A stretch of DNA of 12,502 nt from Prevotella sp. UBA4339 (GTDB taxonomy: Bacteria; Bacteroidota; Bacteroidia; Bacteroidales; Bacteroidaceae): positions 1 through 12,502 of the forward strand of contig DGTJ01000041.1 of assembly GCA_002393725.1 (NCBI GenBank). The letters run 5' to 3'. Positions within the stretch are counted from its first letter, which is position 1. Every line of letters starts with the position of its first letter. Under the pieces are notes generated by a model that was not told the origin of the DNA, did not search any database, and worked only from the letters and a program-made list of their open reading frames with translations. Below, in pieces: positions 1 through 5,583 of this stretch. The position numbers were made by a program, and so were the translations under genes.

Positions 1-634
1 GCTGCTGGGCCAGATATTCCTGGTTCACGGTTGTAATCTCCAGTTCCCCACGTGCAGAGGGCTTGATACTCTTGGCTATTTCCACCACGCTGTTGGGATA
101 GAAATACAGACCAACTACAGCATAGTTTGATTTCGGATGCTGTGGCTTCTCTTCTATGCTGAGACAGTTGCCTTCTGCGTCGAATTCTGCTACGCCGTAT
201 CGCTCAGGATCATTAACATAATACCCGAACACCGTTGCCAGTCCGTCTCTCTCAGCATTCTCCACGCTCTGACGGAGCAGGCCGGTGAATCCTGAACCGT
301 AGAAGATATTGTCTCCAAGTACCAAGCAGACACTGTCGTCACCAATAAACTTCTCTCCGATGATGAATGCCTGAGCCAGTCCGTCGGGAGATGGCTGCTC
401 TGCATATTCAAAGTGCACTCCCAGATCTGAGCCGTCACCAAGCAGGCGCTTGAATCCCGGCAGGTCGTAAGGGGTGGAGATGATAAGGATCTCGCGTATT
501 CCTGCGAGCATAAGTGCCGAGATAGGATAGTAGATCATCGGCTTGTCGAAAATCGGTATCAACTGCTTGCTGATTCCCTTCGTGATAGGGTAGAGACGTG
601 TGCCGCTACCGCCTGCTAATACAATTCCTTTCAT
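1..634 (-). CDS. rfbA: Glucose-1-phosphate thymidylyltransferase, 5' part (C-terminus beyond window edge)
   Basis: Joins dTTP and glucose-1-phosphate to give dTDP-glucose, the first step towards dTDP-rhamnose for surface polysaccharide; cytoplasmic. About 211 codons are visible, out of roughly 290 usual for the family. Reading leftward from the ATG at 634-632, the protein begins MKGIVLAGGSGTRLYPIT, the nucleotidyltransferase signature with the Gly-rich loop and catalytic-site Arg at residues 8-13. It is followed by KQLIPIFDKPMIYYP (residues 23-37) and a VLGDNIFYG segment, all characteristic of RfbA/RmlA. No other in-frame start fits, because the signature begins at residue 1. It is divergent from the gene at 712 and has a TAACTTTG -7 box at 665-658. 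Family assignment is firm; the rest of any rfb operon lies outside the window. Confidence 0.95.
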   Translation of the reverse strand, partial: MKGIVLAGGSGTRLYPITKGISKQLIPIFDKPMIYYPISALMLAGIREILIISTPYDLPGFKRLLGDGSDLGVHFEYAEQPSPDGLAQAFIIGEKFIGDDSVCLVLGDNIFYGSGFTGLLRQSVENAERDGLATVFGYYVNDPERYGVAEFDAEGNCLSIEEKPQHPKSNYAVVGLYFYPNSVVEIAKSIKPSARGELEITTVNQEYLAQQ

Positions 635-653
635 GTTTTTTTTTCTGTTTTAC

Positions 654-689
654 GGTGCAAAGTTAAGAAAAATTTTGTAACTTTGCACC
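654..689. promoter_or_regulatory. Divergent overlapping promoters inside a 12-bp perfect inverted repeat
   Basis: GGTGCAAAGTTA at 654-665 is repeated as its exact reverse complement at 678-689, with a 12-nt spacer rich in A and T. Each arm contains TAACTTTG, a match to the Bacteroidetes -7 consensus TAnnTTTG: 678-685 reads rightward to the gene at 712, and 665-658 reads leftward to rfbA. At 20-nt spacing the -33 position holds GGTG in both directions, so neither has a good TTTG box. Each -33 region overlaps the -7 arm of the other promoter, so the two probably cannot be occupied together. The symmetry would also suit a dimeric repressor; no binding family is suggested. Confidence 0.6.
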
Positions 690-711
690 CAAATTAGAAA
701 AAAAATATATT

Positions 712-1338
712 ATGGGATTTTGGAATAAACTTTTCGGAAAGAACGAAGAAGAGCATAAGGTCGGTGGAATGGAGGATTTCATGACCCTCATACGTGTGTA
801 TTTTCAGGCTGCTATGGCCGCTGATCTTGGAATCTCTAACCTGGCGGCATTGCCCGACTTGCGAGTCTTTAAGTCGACATTGAAGGTGCCTACGGTGAAT
901 AATAAGTTGGGAGTAGGTGAGCGCAGCCGTTGTAAGAACATGCTGAAGTCAATGTATGGCATTGACGATGACTTCTTCAAAGAGATAGACTCAAGTCTGC
1001 GCAAGCGCTGCAAGAAAATGCAGGATGCCCAGCCTTATCTCGTTCAGTTCCAGGGATTCACTCAGGAACTGATGATGCTTACAGGCAATCTGATGAAGTT
1101 CAAGCTTCGCCTGCCGGGATTCATGAAAAAGGCTCTGTATACGATGACGGAGAAGACCGTTAATGATATATTCAACAAGAACGATTACACTGATCCTGCC
1201 GTCATGAAGTCTGTTGTTGCAGTGCGTCAGTATAGTCAGCGACTGGGTTTCTCACAGAAATGGATAACCAACTTCGTGTACAAGGTGGTGATGCTGGCCA
1301 AGAAGGAGCCCAAACCCCAAGATACAGAGAATAAATAG
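712..1338 (+). CDS. Conserved-looking protein of unknown function, 208 aa
   Basis: I do not recognise this family. The protein is 208 residues, basic, mostly predicted helical, and has no signal peptide or convincing membrane segment. It begins MGFWNKLFGKNEEE, an amphipathic Trp/Phe-rich start that could touch a membrane surface, and ends in a charged Lys/Pro-rich tail. There are no Cys pairs, Walker motifs, or HD or HTH signatures visible to me. Basic clusters occur around residues 61-105 (GVGERSRCKN, SLRKRCKK). The start at 712 lies about 20 nt after the expected transcription start from the TAACTTTG box at 678-685, typical leader length for this phylum. It stands alone between rfbA and the coiled-coil/zapA/rny operon, with no clear terminator behind it. 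That it is a real gene is supported by its promoter position and ordinary composition; function is open. Confidence 0.8.
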   Translation: MGFWNKLFGKNEEEHKVGGMEDFMTLIRVYFQAAMAADLGISNLAALPDLRVFKSTLKVPTVNNKLGVGERSRCKNMLKSMYGIDDDFFKEIDSSLRKRCKKMQDAQPYLVQFQGFTQELMMLTGNLMKFKLRLPGFMKKALYTMTEKTVNDIFNKNDYTDPAVMKSVVAVRQYSQRLGFSQKWITNFVYKVVMLAKKEPKPQDTENK

Positions 1339-1425
1339 TTAAGAATTAAGAAAATACCGCAGCGAAAGGTTAAAACCTGTTAACTGTGCTTTATCTCTCA
1401 ATTCTCAATTCTTTATTTCTCAATT
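1339..1425. repeat. Intergenic heptanucleotide repeats
   Basis: The gap after the 208-aa gene opens with TTAAGAA twice in tandem (1339-1352). It then holds CTCAATT twice (1397-1410), a degenerate CTTTATT (1411-1417) and, after one extra base, CTCAATT again (1419-1425). The 3' array is roughly complementary to the 5' array, so an imperfect hairpin is possible. Between them, 1367-1384 has small overlapping palindromes but no T-tract, so no standard terminator is seen. Confidence 0.55.
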
Positions 1426-1433
1426 AAAATGTC

Positions 1434-1441
1434 TAACTTTG
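1434..1441 (+). promoter_or_regulatory. -7 box of the coiled-coil/zapA/rny operon
   Basis: TAACTTTG matches TAnnTTTG exactly, 19 nt upstream of the start codon at 1461. The -33 position is occupied only by T-rich sequence (TTTA at 1412-1415, 18-nt spacing). The box lies within a short GTCTA...TAGAC inverted repeat (1431-1435 and 1442-1446). The two downstream genes follow at gaps of 12 and 30 nt without another clear promoter, so this is the likely operon promoter. Confidence 0.55.
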
Positions 1442-1460
1442 TAGACAAAATTGCAGACTT

Positions 1461-1763
1461 ATGAGTTCAAATGAGCAATTAATAGCTGTGTTTCAGACCC
1501 GTGTGAGGGATTTGCTTGAGCGCTTCAGACAGTTGAAGCAGGAAAATGCAGATCTTCTGAAGACGGTGGAGAAAAACGAGCAGGACATTAATGACCTTCG
1601 TGCGCAGCTCGCTCAGGCGAATAACGATTATACATCCCTGAAACTGGCTAAGATGATTGAGATTACCGACGGTGATATCGAAAGTGCCAGGAATCGCATA
1701 TCCAAACTGGTGAGGGACATTAACAAGTGCATTGTTATCTTGAGTGACGAACAGGAACAATAA
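1461..1763 (+). CDS. Small coiled-coil protein preceding zapA, ZapB-like candidate
   Basis: A 100-residue soluble protein. Residues 11-60 form a heptad-rich coiled coil (RVRDLLERFRQLKQENADLL, then DINDLRAQLAQAN), followed by a more conserved-looking tail with KLAKMIEITDGD and SRNRISKLVRDINKCI-like helices (about residues 61-95). No signal peptide, membrane segment or catalytic motif. It is the first gene of a tight operon, 12 nt before zapA. In other bacteria ZapA bridges FtsZ filaments through the coiled-coil protein ZapB; a small coiled coil encoded directly before zapA is a natural candidate for that partner. This rests on position and shape only, since coiled coils evolve too fast for me to assign a family by eye. 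The ATG at 1461 fits the promoter at 1434-1441. Confidence 0.85.
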   Translation: MSSNEQLIAVFQTRVRDLLERFRQLKQENADLLKTVEKNEQDINDLRAQLAQANNDYTSLKLAKMIEITDGDIESARNRISKLVRDINKCIVILSDEQEQ

Positions 1764-1775
1764 AGAGACGACACG

Positions 1776-2075
1776 ATGCCAGGAGTAAACGAAGAGAAAC
1801 TACATATCCGACTGCACGTCTATGATGAGGAGATAGAAGTGACGGTAAAACGGGAGGACGAAGAGTTCTACCGTCTTGCTGCTAAGCTTATCACCGAGCG
1901 CTACAATGCTTATGCGCAGGCGTATAAGGGCAGAAAGACCGAACATACTATCTCTCTGATGACACTTATTGATATTGCCCTGCTCTATCAGAAGTCACAG
2001 CGTAGAAACGACACAGGTCCTTATAATGATATTCTCATGAAGTTGACTTCCGACATTGAGGAGGCTCTTAAGTGA
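1776..2075 (+). CDS. zapA: Cell division protein ZapA
   Basis: ZapA is a small cytosolic protein that binds FtsZ and bundles its filaments, stabilising the Z-ring. This copy is 99 residues, the usual length. The N-terminal globular part (KLHIRLHVYDEEIEVTVKRE, residues 8-27) is the beta-rich FtsZ-binding fold, followed by a helix with FYRLAAKLITERYNAY and a C-terminal dimerising helix containing LMTLIDIALLYQ (about residues 61-72). It lies 12 nt after the coiled-coil gene and 30 nt before rny, on the same strand, so the three are probably co-transcribed from the promoter at 1434. The gap to rny is too short to hold a 6S RNA, which follows zapA in some proteobacteria. The zapA-rny pairing is common in Bacteroidetes. 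Confidence 0.88.
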   Translation: MPGVNEEKLHIRLHVYDEEIEVTVKREDEEFYRLAAKLITERYNAYAQAYKGRKTEHTISLMTLIDIALLYQKSQRRNDTGPYNDILMKLTSDIEEALK

Positions 2076-2105
2076 GAATATTATTTAATAACATAGATTT
2101 TTTAT

Positions 2106-3647
2106 ATGGATTTAATTTTCGTACTACTTATTGCCGCAGGCGCACTCGCATTGGGTGGTGTCGGCGGATATCTTATTTTCAGATATGTCCTGAAGGGGAA
2201 ATATAGGGAGATGATTGACACGGCGACTAAAGAGGCTGAAGTCATTAAGGAAAAGAAGTTGCTTGAGGTGAAAGAGAAAGCCTTAAACAAGAAGGCCGAG
2301 CTCGAGAAAGAGGCACAGCAGCGTAACCAGCAGATTCAGCAGAATGAGAACAAGCTGAAGCAGCGTGAGATGAGCCTGAACCAGCGCCAGGAGGAACTCG
2401 GACGCCGTAAGAATGAACTCGACAACCAGCAGCAGCGTATTGAAAATGAGAAGAAGCTCCTCGCCATCAAGGCAGAGGACCTCGAGAAGATGCAGCTCAA
2501 GGAGCGCGAGAAGCTCGAGGAGGTGTCAGGTCTTAGTGCCGAGGATGCAAAGACTCGCCTGATAGAGTCGATGAAGGATGAGGCAAAGACAGCTGCTGCC
2601 AGTTACATCAATGAGATAATGGATGAGGCCAAGCTCAATGCCGACCAGCAGGCCAAGAAGATCGTTATCCAGACTATCCAGCGCGTAGCCACTGAGACAG
2701 CCGTTGAAAACTCCGTCAGCGTGTTCCATATCGAGAACGATGAGGTGAAAGGTCGCATCATCGGTCGTGAGGGCCGCAACATTCGTGCCCTTGAGGCAGC
2801 AGCAGGCGTTGAGATTGTTGTTGATGATACTCCTGAGGCAATTGTTATCAGCGGTTTCGATCCTGTGCGCCGTGAGGTATGCCGTCTGGCTCTCCACCAG
2901 CTTGTCAGTGACGGGCGTATCCATCCTGCACGTATCGAGGAGGTAGTAGCTAAGGTAAAGAAGCAGCTTGACAATGAGATCATCGAGACTGGTAAGCGTA
3001 CGGCTATCGACCTGGGTATTCATGGCCTGCATCCTGAGCTTATACGTATCATCGGTAAGATGAAGTATCGCTCAAGCTATGGACAGAACTTGCTGCAGCA
3101 TGCACGTGAGACAGCCAACCTCTGTGCTGTGATGGCAGCAGAGCTTGGTCTTAACCCGAAGAAGGCTAAGCGTGCCGGACTGCTTCACGATATAGGTAAG
3201 GTGCCAGATGAGGAGAGTGAGATGCCTCACGCACTCTATGGAGCCAAGATTGCTGAGCAGTACAAGGAAAAGCCCGATATCTGCAATGCCATCGGTGCTC
3301 ACCATGACGAGATGGAGATGCAGACTCTTCTGGCTCCTATCGTTCAGGTGTGTGATGCCATCAGCGGTGCTCGTCCTGGTGCACGTAGAGAGATTGTGGA
3401 GGCTTACATCAAGCGCCTTAACGACCTTGAGGCCATTGCTATGTCATATCCTGGAGTTACCAAGACTTATGCAATTCAAGCCGGTCGCGAGCTTCGTGTT
3501 ATTGTAGGTGCCGACAAGATGAGCGATGCTGAGACAGAGGCTCTTAGCGGCGAGATAGCCACAAAGATCCAGAACGAGATGACTTATCCCGGACAGGTAA
3601 AGATAACCGTTATCCGAGAGACGCGAAGCGTTGCTTACGCAAAGTAA
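2106..3647 (+). CDS. rny: Ribonuclease Y
   Basis: RNase Y is a membrane-anchored endoribonuclease that starts mRNA decay and processing. The 513-residue protein has the full family layout at the usual length. There is one N-terminal membrane helix (about residues 3-27), then a long Glu/Gln/Lys-rich coiled coil (about 32-140). A KH RNA-binding domain carries GRIIGREGRNIR at 216-227, and an HD metal-dependent phosphohydrolase domain has the His-Asp pair at 361-362 in LLHDIGK, followed by GAHHDEME at 397-404. No key residue is missing. It is third in the operon after the coiled-coil gene and zapA. Its stop is followed 8 nt later by a strong hairpin and T-run. The start at 2106 places the membrane helix directly at the N-terminus as expected. 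Confidence 0.97.
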   Translation: MDLIFVLLIAAGALALGGVGGYLIFRYVLKGKYREMIDTATKEAEVIKEKKLLEVKEKALNKKAELEKEAQQRNQQIQQNENKLKQREMSLNQRQEELGRRKNELDNQQQRIENEKKLLAIKAEDLEKMQLKEREKLEEVSGLSAEDAKTRLIESMKDEAKTAAASYINEIMDEAKLNADQQAKKIVIQTIQRVATETAVENSVSVFHIENDEVKGRIIGREGRNIRALEAAAGVEIVVDDTPEAIVISGFDPVRREVCRLALHQLVSDGRIHPARIEEVVAKVKKQLDNEIIETGKRTAIDLGIHGLHPELIRIIGKMKYRSSYGQNLLQHARETANLCAVMAAELGLNPKKAKRAGLLHDIGKVPDEESEMPHALYGAKIAEQYKEKPDICNAIGAHHDEMEMQTLLAPIVQVCDAISGARPGARREIVEAYIKRLNDLEAIAMSYPGVTKTYAIQAGRELRVIVGADKMSDAETEALSGEIATKIQNEMTYPGQVKITVIRETRSVAYAK

Positions 3648-3654
3648 AACCATT

Positions 3655-3682
3655 AATCCCCGCCGGCTGGCGGGGATTTTTT
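3655..3682. terminator. Intrinsic terminator after rny, probably once bidirectional
   Basis: A perfect 10-bp stem, AATCCCCGCC (3655-3664) with GGCGGGGATT (3669-3678) around a GGCT loop, is followed by four more T residues (3679-3682), giving TTTTTT in all. It is well placed for rny. Nine bases of each arm are identical to the terminator at 10916-10940, which also separates two convergent genes. The reconstructed original stop of the leftward dehydrogenase gene (3683-3681) abuts this hairpin. Confidence 0.9.
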
Positions 3683-3713
3683 AGTTCGTCCAGCACGAAC
3701 GTATTCTAACTGG
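3681..3713 (-). pseudogene. Detached original 3' end of the dehydrogenase gene (inferred)
   Basis: If the intron 3714-5583 is removed, the leftward dehydrogenase frame runs from its Lys-Lys at 5589-5584 straight into 3713. It then reads Pro-Val-Arg-Ile-Arg-Ser-Cys-Trp-Thr-Asn and meets TAA at 3683-3681, next to the shared terminator. This piece is now separated from its gene by the intron. It also contains a perfect 6-bp hairpin, GTTCGT/ACGAAC (3684-3689 and 3695-3700), just upstream of the junction. The reconstruction depends on the 5' intron boundary, which is less certain than the 3' one. Confidence 0.5.
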
Positions 3714-4094
3714 GTGTAGAGTCCCTAACGCGCCCTTATAGCGGGAAGCGTCCAGCCGGAGGCAAGGGTGTCCGCCGCGAGACGGAATCTGAAGGAAGCC
3801 CGAGGCAAACATCTGGCCTGACGGACAGGAATCACATATAAGGCATATGGCCGTGGATAAGGTGGCTAAGAAGCACTAAAGTCCTATAGCTATACGGACC
3901 GGTCGGTGTAAATGTGGCAGGTATAAGATGGAAAGAATACGTCCATAACTGGAGAGGTCTCGCAGGCGAGCCCCCAAGGCAAGTAGTAACAACGAACTGC
4001 GAGAAGTCAGCAGATGCCATAGTACCTACAGGAGTCGATACAAGTAGGGAAGGGCAGAACTTTAGTTAAACAAGCAGTAAATGAAGATTACCCT
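3714..4094 (+). other. 5' ribozyme portion of the group II intron (domains I to early IV)
   Basis: About 380 nt without a gene. It resembles intron domain I in stretches such as GAATCTGAAGGAAGCC, GAATCACATATAAGGCATAT and TAAATGTGGCAGGTATAAGA, and a stem pairing TCTCGCAG with CTGCGAGA around 3959-4004. That stem encloses a loop of about 30 nt where the exon-binding site would lie. The match is from memory of bacterial group II introns; secondary structure was not computed. A five-codon ATG frame at 4081 is not a gene. Confidence 0.7.
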
Positions 4095-5384
4095 ATGAAG
4101 GAAGAAATGCAGAAAACAGGCAAAGGCTGCCATGCGGAGGTAGGGACGGAATCCCGAGGTATGTATGGAGTGCAGACTTGCATGGGGATAATTGAAAACA
4201 ACCTTGTGGAAGTACCAATCGTAGAGGGAGATTTACTAACGCATATTATCTCGCCGAGCAACATGAACCTTGCCTACAAGCGGGTCGTGAGCAATGCGGG
4301 AAGTGGCGGTATCGATGGCATGGAGGTGAAAGAACTTCTGCCTTACCTGCGCAGCCATAAGGATGAGTTAGTAAAGAAACTTTTGGACGGCAAGTACCGT
4401 CCTAATCCTGTCCGACGGGTAGAGATACCCAAGGATAACGGCAAGAAGCGTCCGCTCGGCATCCCTACCGTAGTAGACCGCTTAGTCCAACAAAGTATAT
4501 CGCAAATCTTGCAACCGCTATACGAACCTCAGTTCAGTCCCAACAGTTTTGGTTTCCGTCCTCATCGAGGTGCCCATCAGGCCTTGCGGTGTGCGCAATC
4601 CATCATCAACGATGGCAACCGCTTCTGTATTGACCTTGACTTGGAACAGTTCTTTGACAACGTGAACCACTCTAAACTGATAGAGGTAATCAGCAGGACG
4701 ATAAAGGACGGGCGAGTGGTCTCGCTTATCCATAAATACCTGAATGCTGGCGTATTGGTTGCAGGCAAGTACGAGGAAACGAAGAAGGGTGTGCCGCAAG
4801 GCGGTCCTTTGAGTCCACTGTTGAGCAATATCATGCTCAACGAGCTGGACAAGGAACTGACGAAGCGTGGTCATCCCTTTGTGCGCTACGCTGACGACTG
4901 CATGATATTTTGCAGAAGCGAGCGTGCCGCAGAACGCATACTTGAGAGCATATCGAAGTTTATCGAGGGTAAGCTTTTCTTGAAAGTGAATCGTGATAAG
5001 ACAGGTACAGGCTCTGTATGCGGAAAGAAGTTTCTCGGGTACTCGTTTTACTTTGACAACGAGAACAAGTGTCAGTTGCGTTTACATGCCAAGACCATCG
5101 ACAAACTGAAAGCGAAACTTAGAATGCTGACGGGGCGAAGTAATGGCATGGGCTACAAGCAACGCAAGGAAGCGCTGAAACTCTTTACCCGCGGCTGGGT
5201 GGAATACTACAAGCTGGCAAGGATGAAGAAGACTCTTGAAACCATAGACGCATGGCTACGTCGCCGCATCCGTATGTGCATATGGAAGAGTTGGAAGAAT
5301 CCGAAGACGCGGATAGCGAACCTCATCAGATGTGGATTGCCTAAAAAGCAGGCATGGAAACAAGGCTGGACTCATGGCTATTGA
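4095..5384 (+). CDS. Group II intron reverse transcriptase/maturase, C-terminally truncated
   Basis: The intron-encoded protein binds the intron RNA, helps it fold and splice, and copies it into DNA during retrohoming. The 429 residues show the ordered RT blocks: RT1 RPLGIPTVVDR (119-129), RT2 with SPNSFGFRPHRGAHQAL (148-164), RT3 IDLDLEQFFDNV (179-190) with Asp180, RT4 GVPQGGPLSPLLSN (232-245), the YADD active site (265-268), and RT7 KFLGYSF (312-318). The thumb/maturase X domain includes RGWVEYYKLARMKK (366-379). No HNH endonuclease domain follows. The frame ends ...THGY then TGA (5382-5384), where related proteins read Gly-Tyr-Trp and continue. A recognisable tail runs on in the same frame (5385-5483), so this looks like a Trp-to-stop change. 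RT and most of the X domain are intact; activity without the tail is uncertain. Confidence 0.93.
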   Translation: MKEEMQKTGKGCHAEVGTESRGMYGVQTCMGIIENNLVEVPIVEGDLLTHIISPSNMNLAYKRVVSNAGSGGIDGMEVKELLPYLRSHKDELVKKLLDGKYRPNPVRRVEIPKDNGKKRPLGIPTVVDRLVQQSISQILQPLYEPQFSPNSFGFRPHRGAHQALRCAQSIINDGNRFCIDLDLEQFFDNVNHSKLIEVISRTIKDGRVVSLIHKYLNAGVLVAGKYEETKKGVPQGGPLSPLLSNIMLNELDKELTKRGHPFVRYADDCMIFCRSERAAERILESISKFIEGKLFLKVNRDKTGTGSVCGKKFLGYSFYFDNENKCQLRLHAKTIDKLKAKLRMLTGRSNGMGYKQRKEALKLFTRGWVEYYKLARMKKTLETIDAWLRRRIRMCIWKSWKNPKTRIANLIRCGLPKKQAWKQGWTHGY

Positions 5385-5486
5385 CATGTCGCTTACACGT
5401 GGAGCGTACATCTTGCAATGAGTAATTCTAACTTGTATCGCGCAGGCTATCGTTGCTTAATGGATTACTACGTATTGATATCGTAA
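5385..5486 (+). pseudogene. Untranslated C-terminal tail of the maturase
   Basis: Directly after the TGA at 5382-5384 the same frame stays open for 33 codons, reading HVAYTWSVHLAMSNSNLY, then RAGYRCLMDYYVLIS and a TAA at 5484-5486. This matches the usual end of such maturases from memory (Gly-Tyr-Trp-Arg-Val/Ile-Ala, a Leu-Thr/Ser-Asn segment, then Ala-Gly-Tyr and Asp-Tyr-Tyr). The full protein would have been 463 residues. There is no start codon or leader of its own. Confidence 0.75.
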
Positions 5487-5493
5487 ACGAAGA

Positions 5494-5583
5494 ACCGCCG
5501 TATGCGGAACCGCATGTACGGTGGTGTGAGAGGTCGGAAAATGAAAGTAGGAGGAAAACTACTTCATTTTCCTCCTACTCGAT
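5494..5583 (+). ncRNA. Group II intron catalytic domain V and branch-point domain VI
   Basis: Domain V: 5494-5502 pairs with 5517-5525 (9 bp with one G-U at 5497/5522), a two-base bulge TG at 5515-5516, then TGCG (5503-5506) with CGCA (5511-5514) and a GAAC tetraloop. The triad position reads CGC (5496-5498) rather than the commoner AGC. Domain VI: GAG (5528-5530) with CTC (5578-5580), a single bulged A at 5577, AGG (5531-5533) with CCT (5574-5576), then 5536-5550 with 5559-5572 and a GAGGAAAA loop. The bulged A is the predicted branch nucleotide. Confidence 0.88.
5546..5579 (-). terminator. Terminator-like hairpin at the new end of the dehydrogenase gene
   Basis: On the leftward strand, AGTAGGAGGAAAA (5579-5567) pairs perfectly over 13 bp with its complement (5558-5546) around an 8-nt loop, followed by TTCATTTT. 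It overlaps the TAG stop at 5577-5575. The sequence belongs to intron domain VI. On the intron's own strand this pairing excludes the domain VI fold, so it probably matters only in the antisense transcript. It may stand in for the terminator the insertion moved 1.9 kb away; the tail is only moderately T-rich. Confidence 0.45.

Larger units (their letters stand above)
3714..5583 (+). mobile_element. Group II intron with maturase/reverse transcriptase ORF
   Basis: A self-splicing retroelement of about 1.87 kb. It combines a structured 5' RNA, a reverse transcriptase/maturase ORF (4095-5384), and domains V and VI at 5494-5583. The 3' end is well fixed: domain VI has a bulged A at 5577 and the intron should end CTCGAT at 5583, placing the branch A seven bases from the splice site. 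The 5' end is set at GTGTA (3714), which departs from the usual GTGYG at the fifth base. I could not confirm exon-binding site pairing by eye, so this edge is provisional. The intron reads in the same direction as rny, 66 nt after its stop, and antisense to the dehydrogenase whose 3' end it occupies. It therefore cannot splice out of that mRNA. Confidence 0.85.

Noticed and set aside
1367..1384. Terminator for the 208-aa gene
   Set aside because: Only 5-bp stems with short loops and no T-run.
2076..2105. Possible 6S RNA between zapA and rny
   Set aside because: The gap is only 30 nt, far too short.
2526..3032. 168-codon frame antisense to rny
   Set aside because: Fully overlaps the conserved KH and linker region of rny; no matching family or promoter.
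3832..4020. Short leftward frame in the intron 5' RNA
   Set aside because: The sequence is accounted for by structured group II intron RNA; no promoter, no recognisable protein.
4095..4190. Separate small gene at the start of the maturase frame
   Set aside because: The sequence is in frame with the reverse transcriptase and is a usual variable N-terminal extension within intron domain IV.
5538..5579. Inverted repeats as ends of an insertion sequence
   Set aside because: They are the two arms and alternative pairing of intron domain VI; there is no transposase and no partner repeat at the other end.
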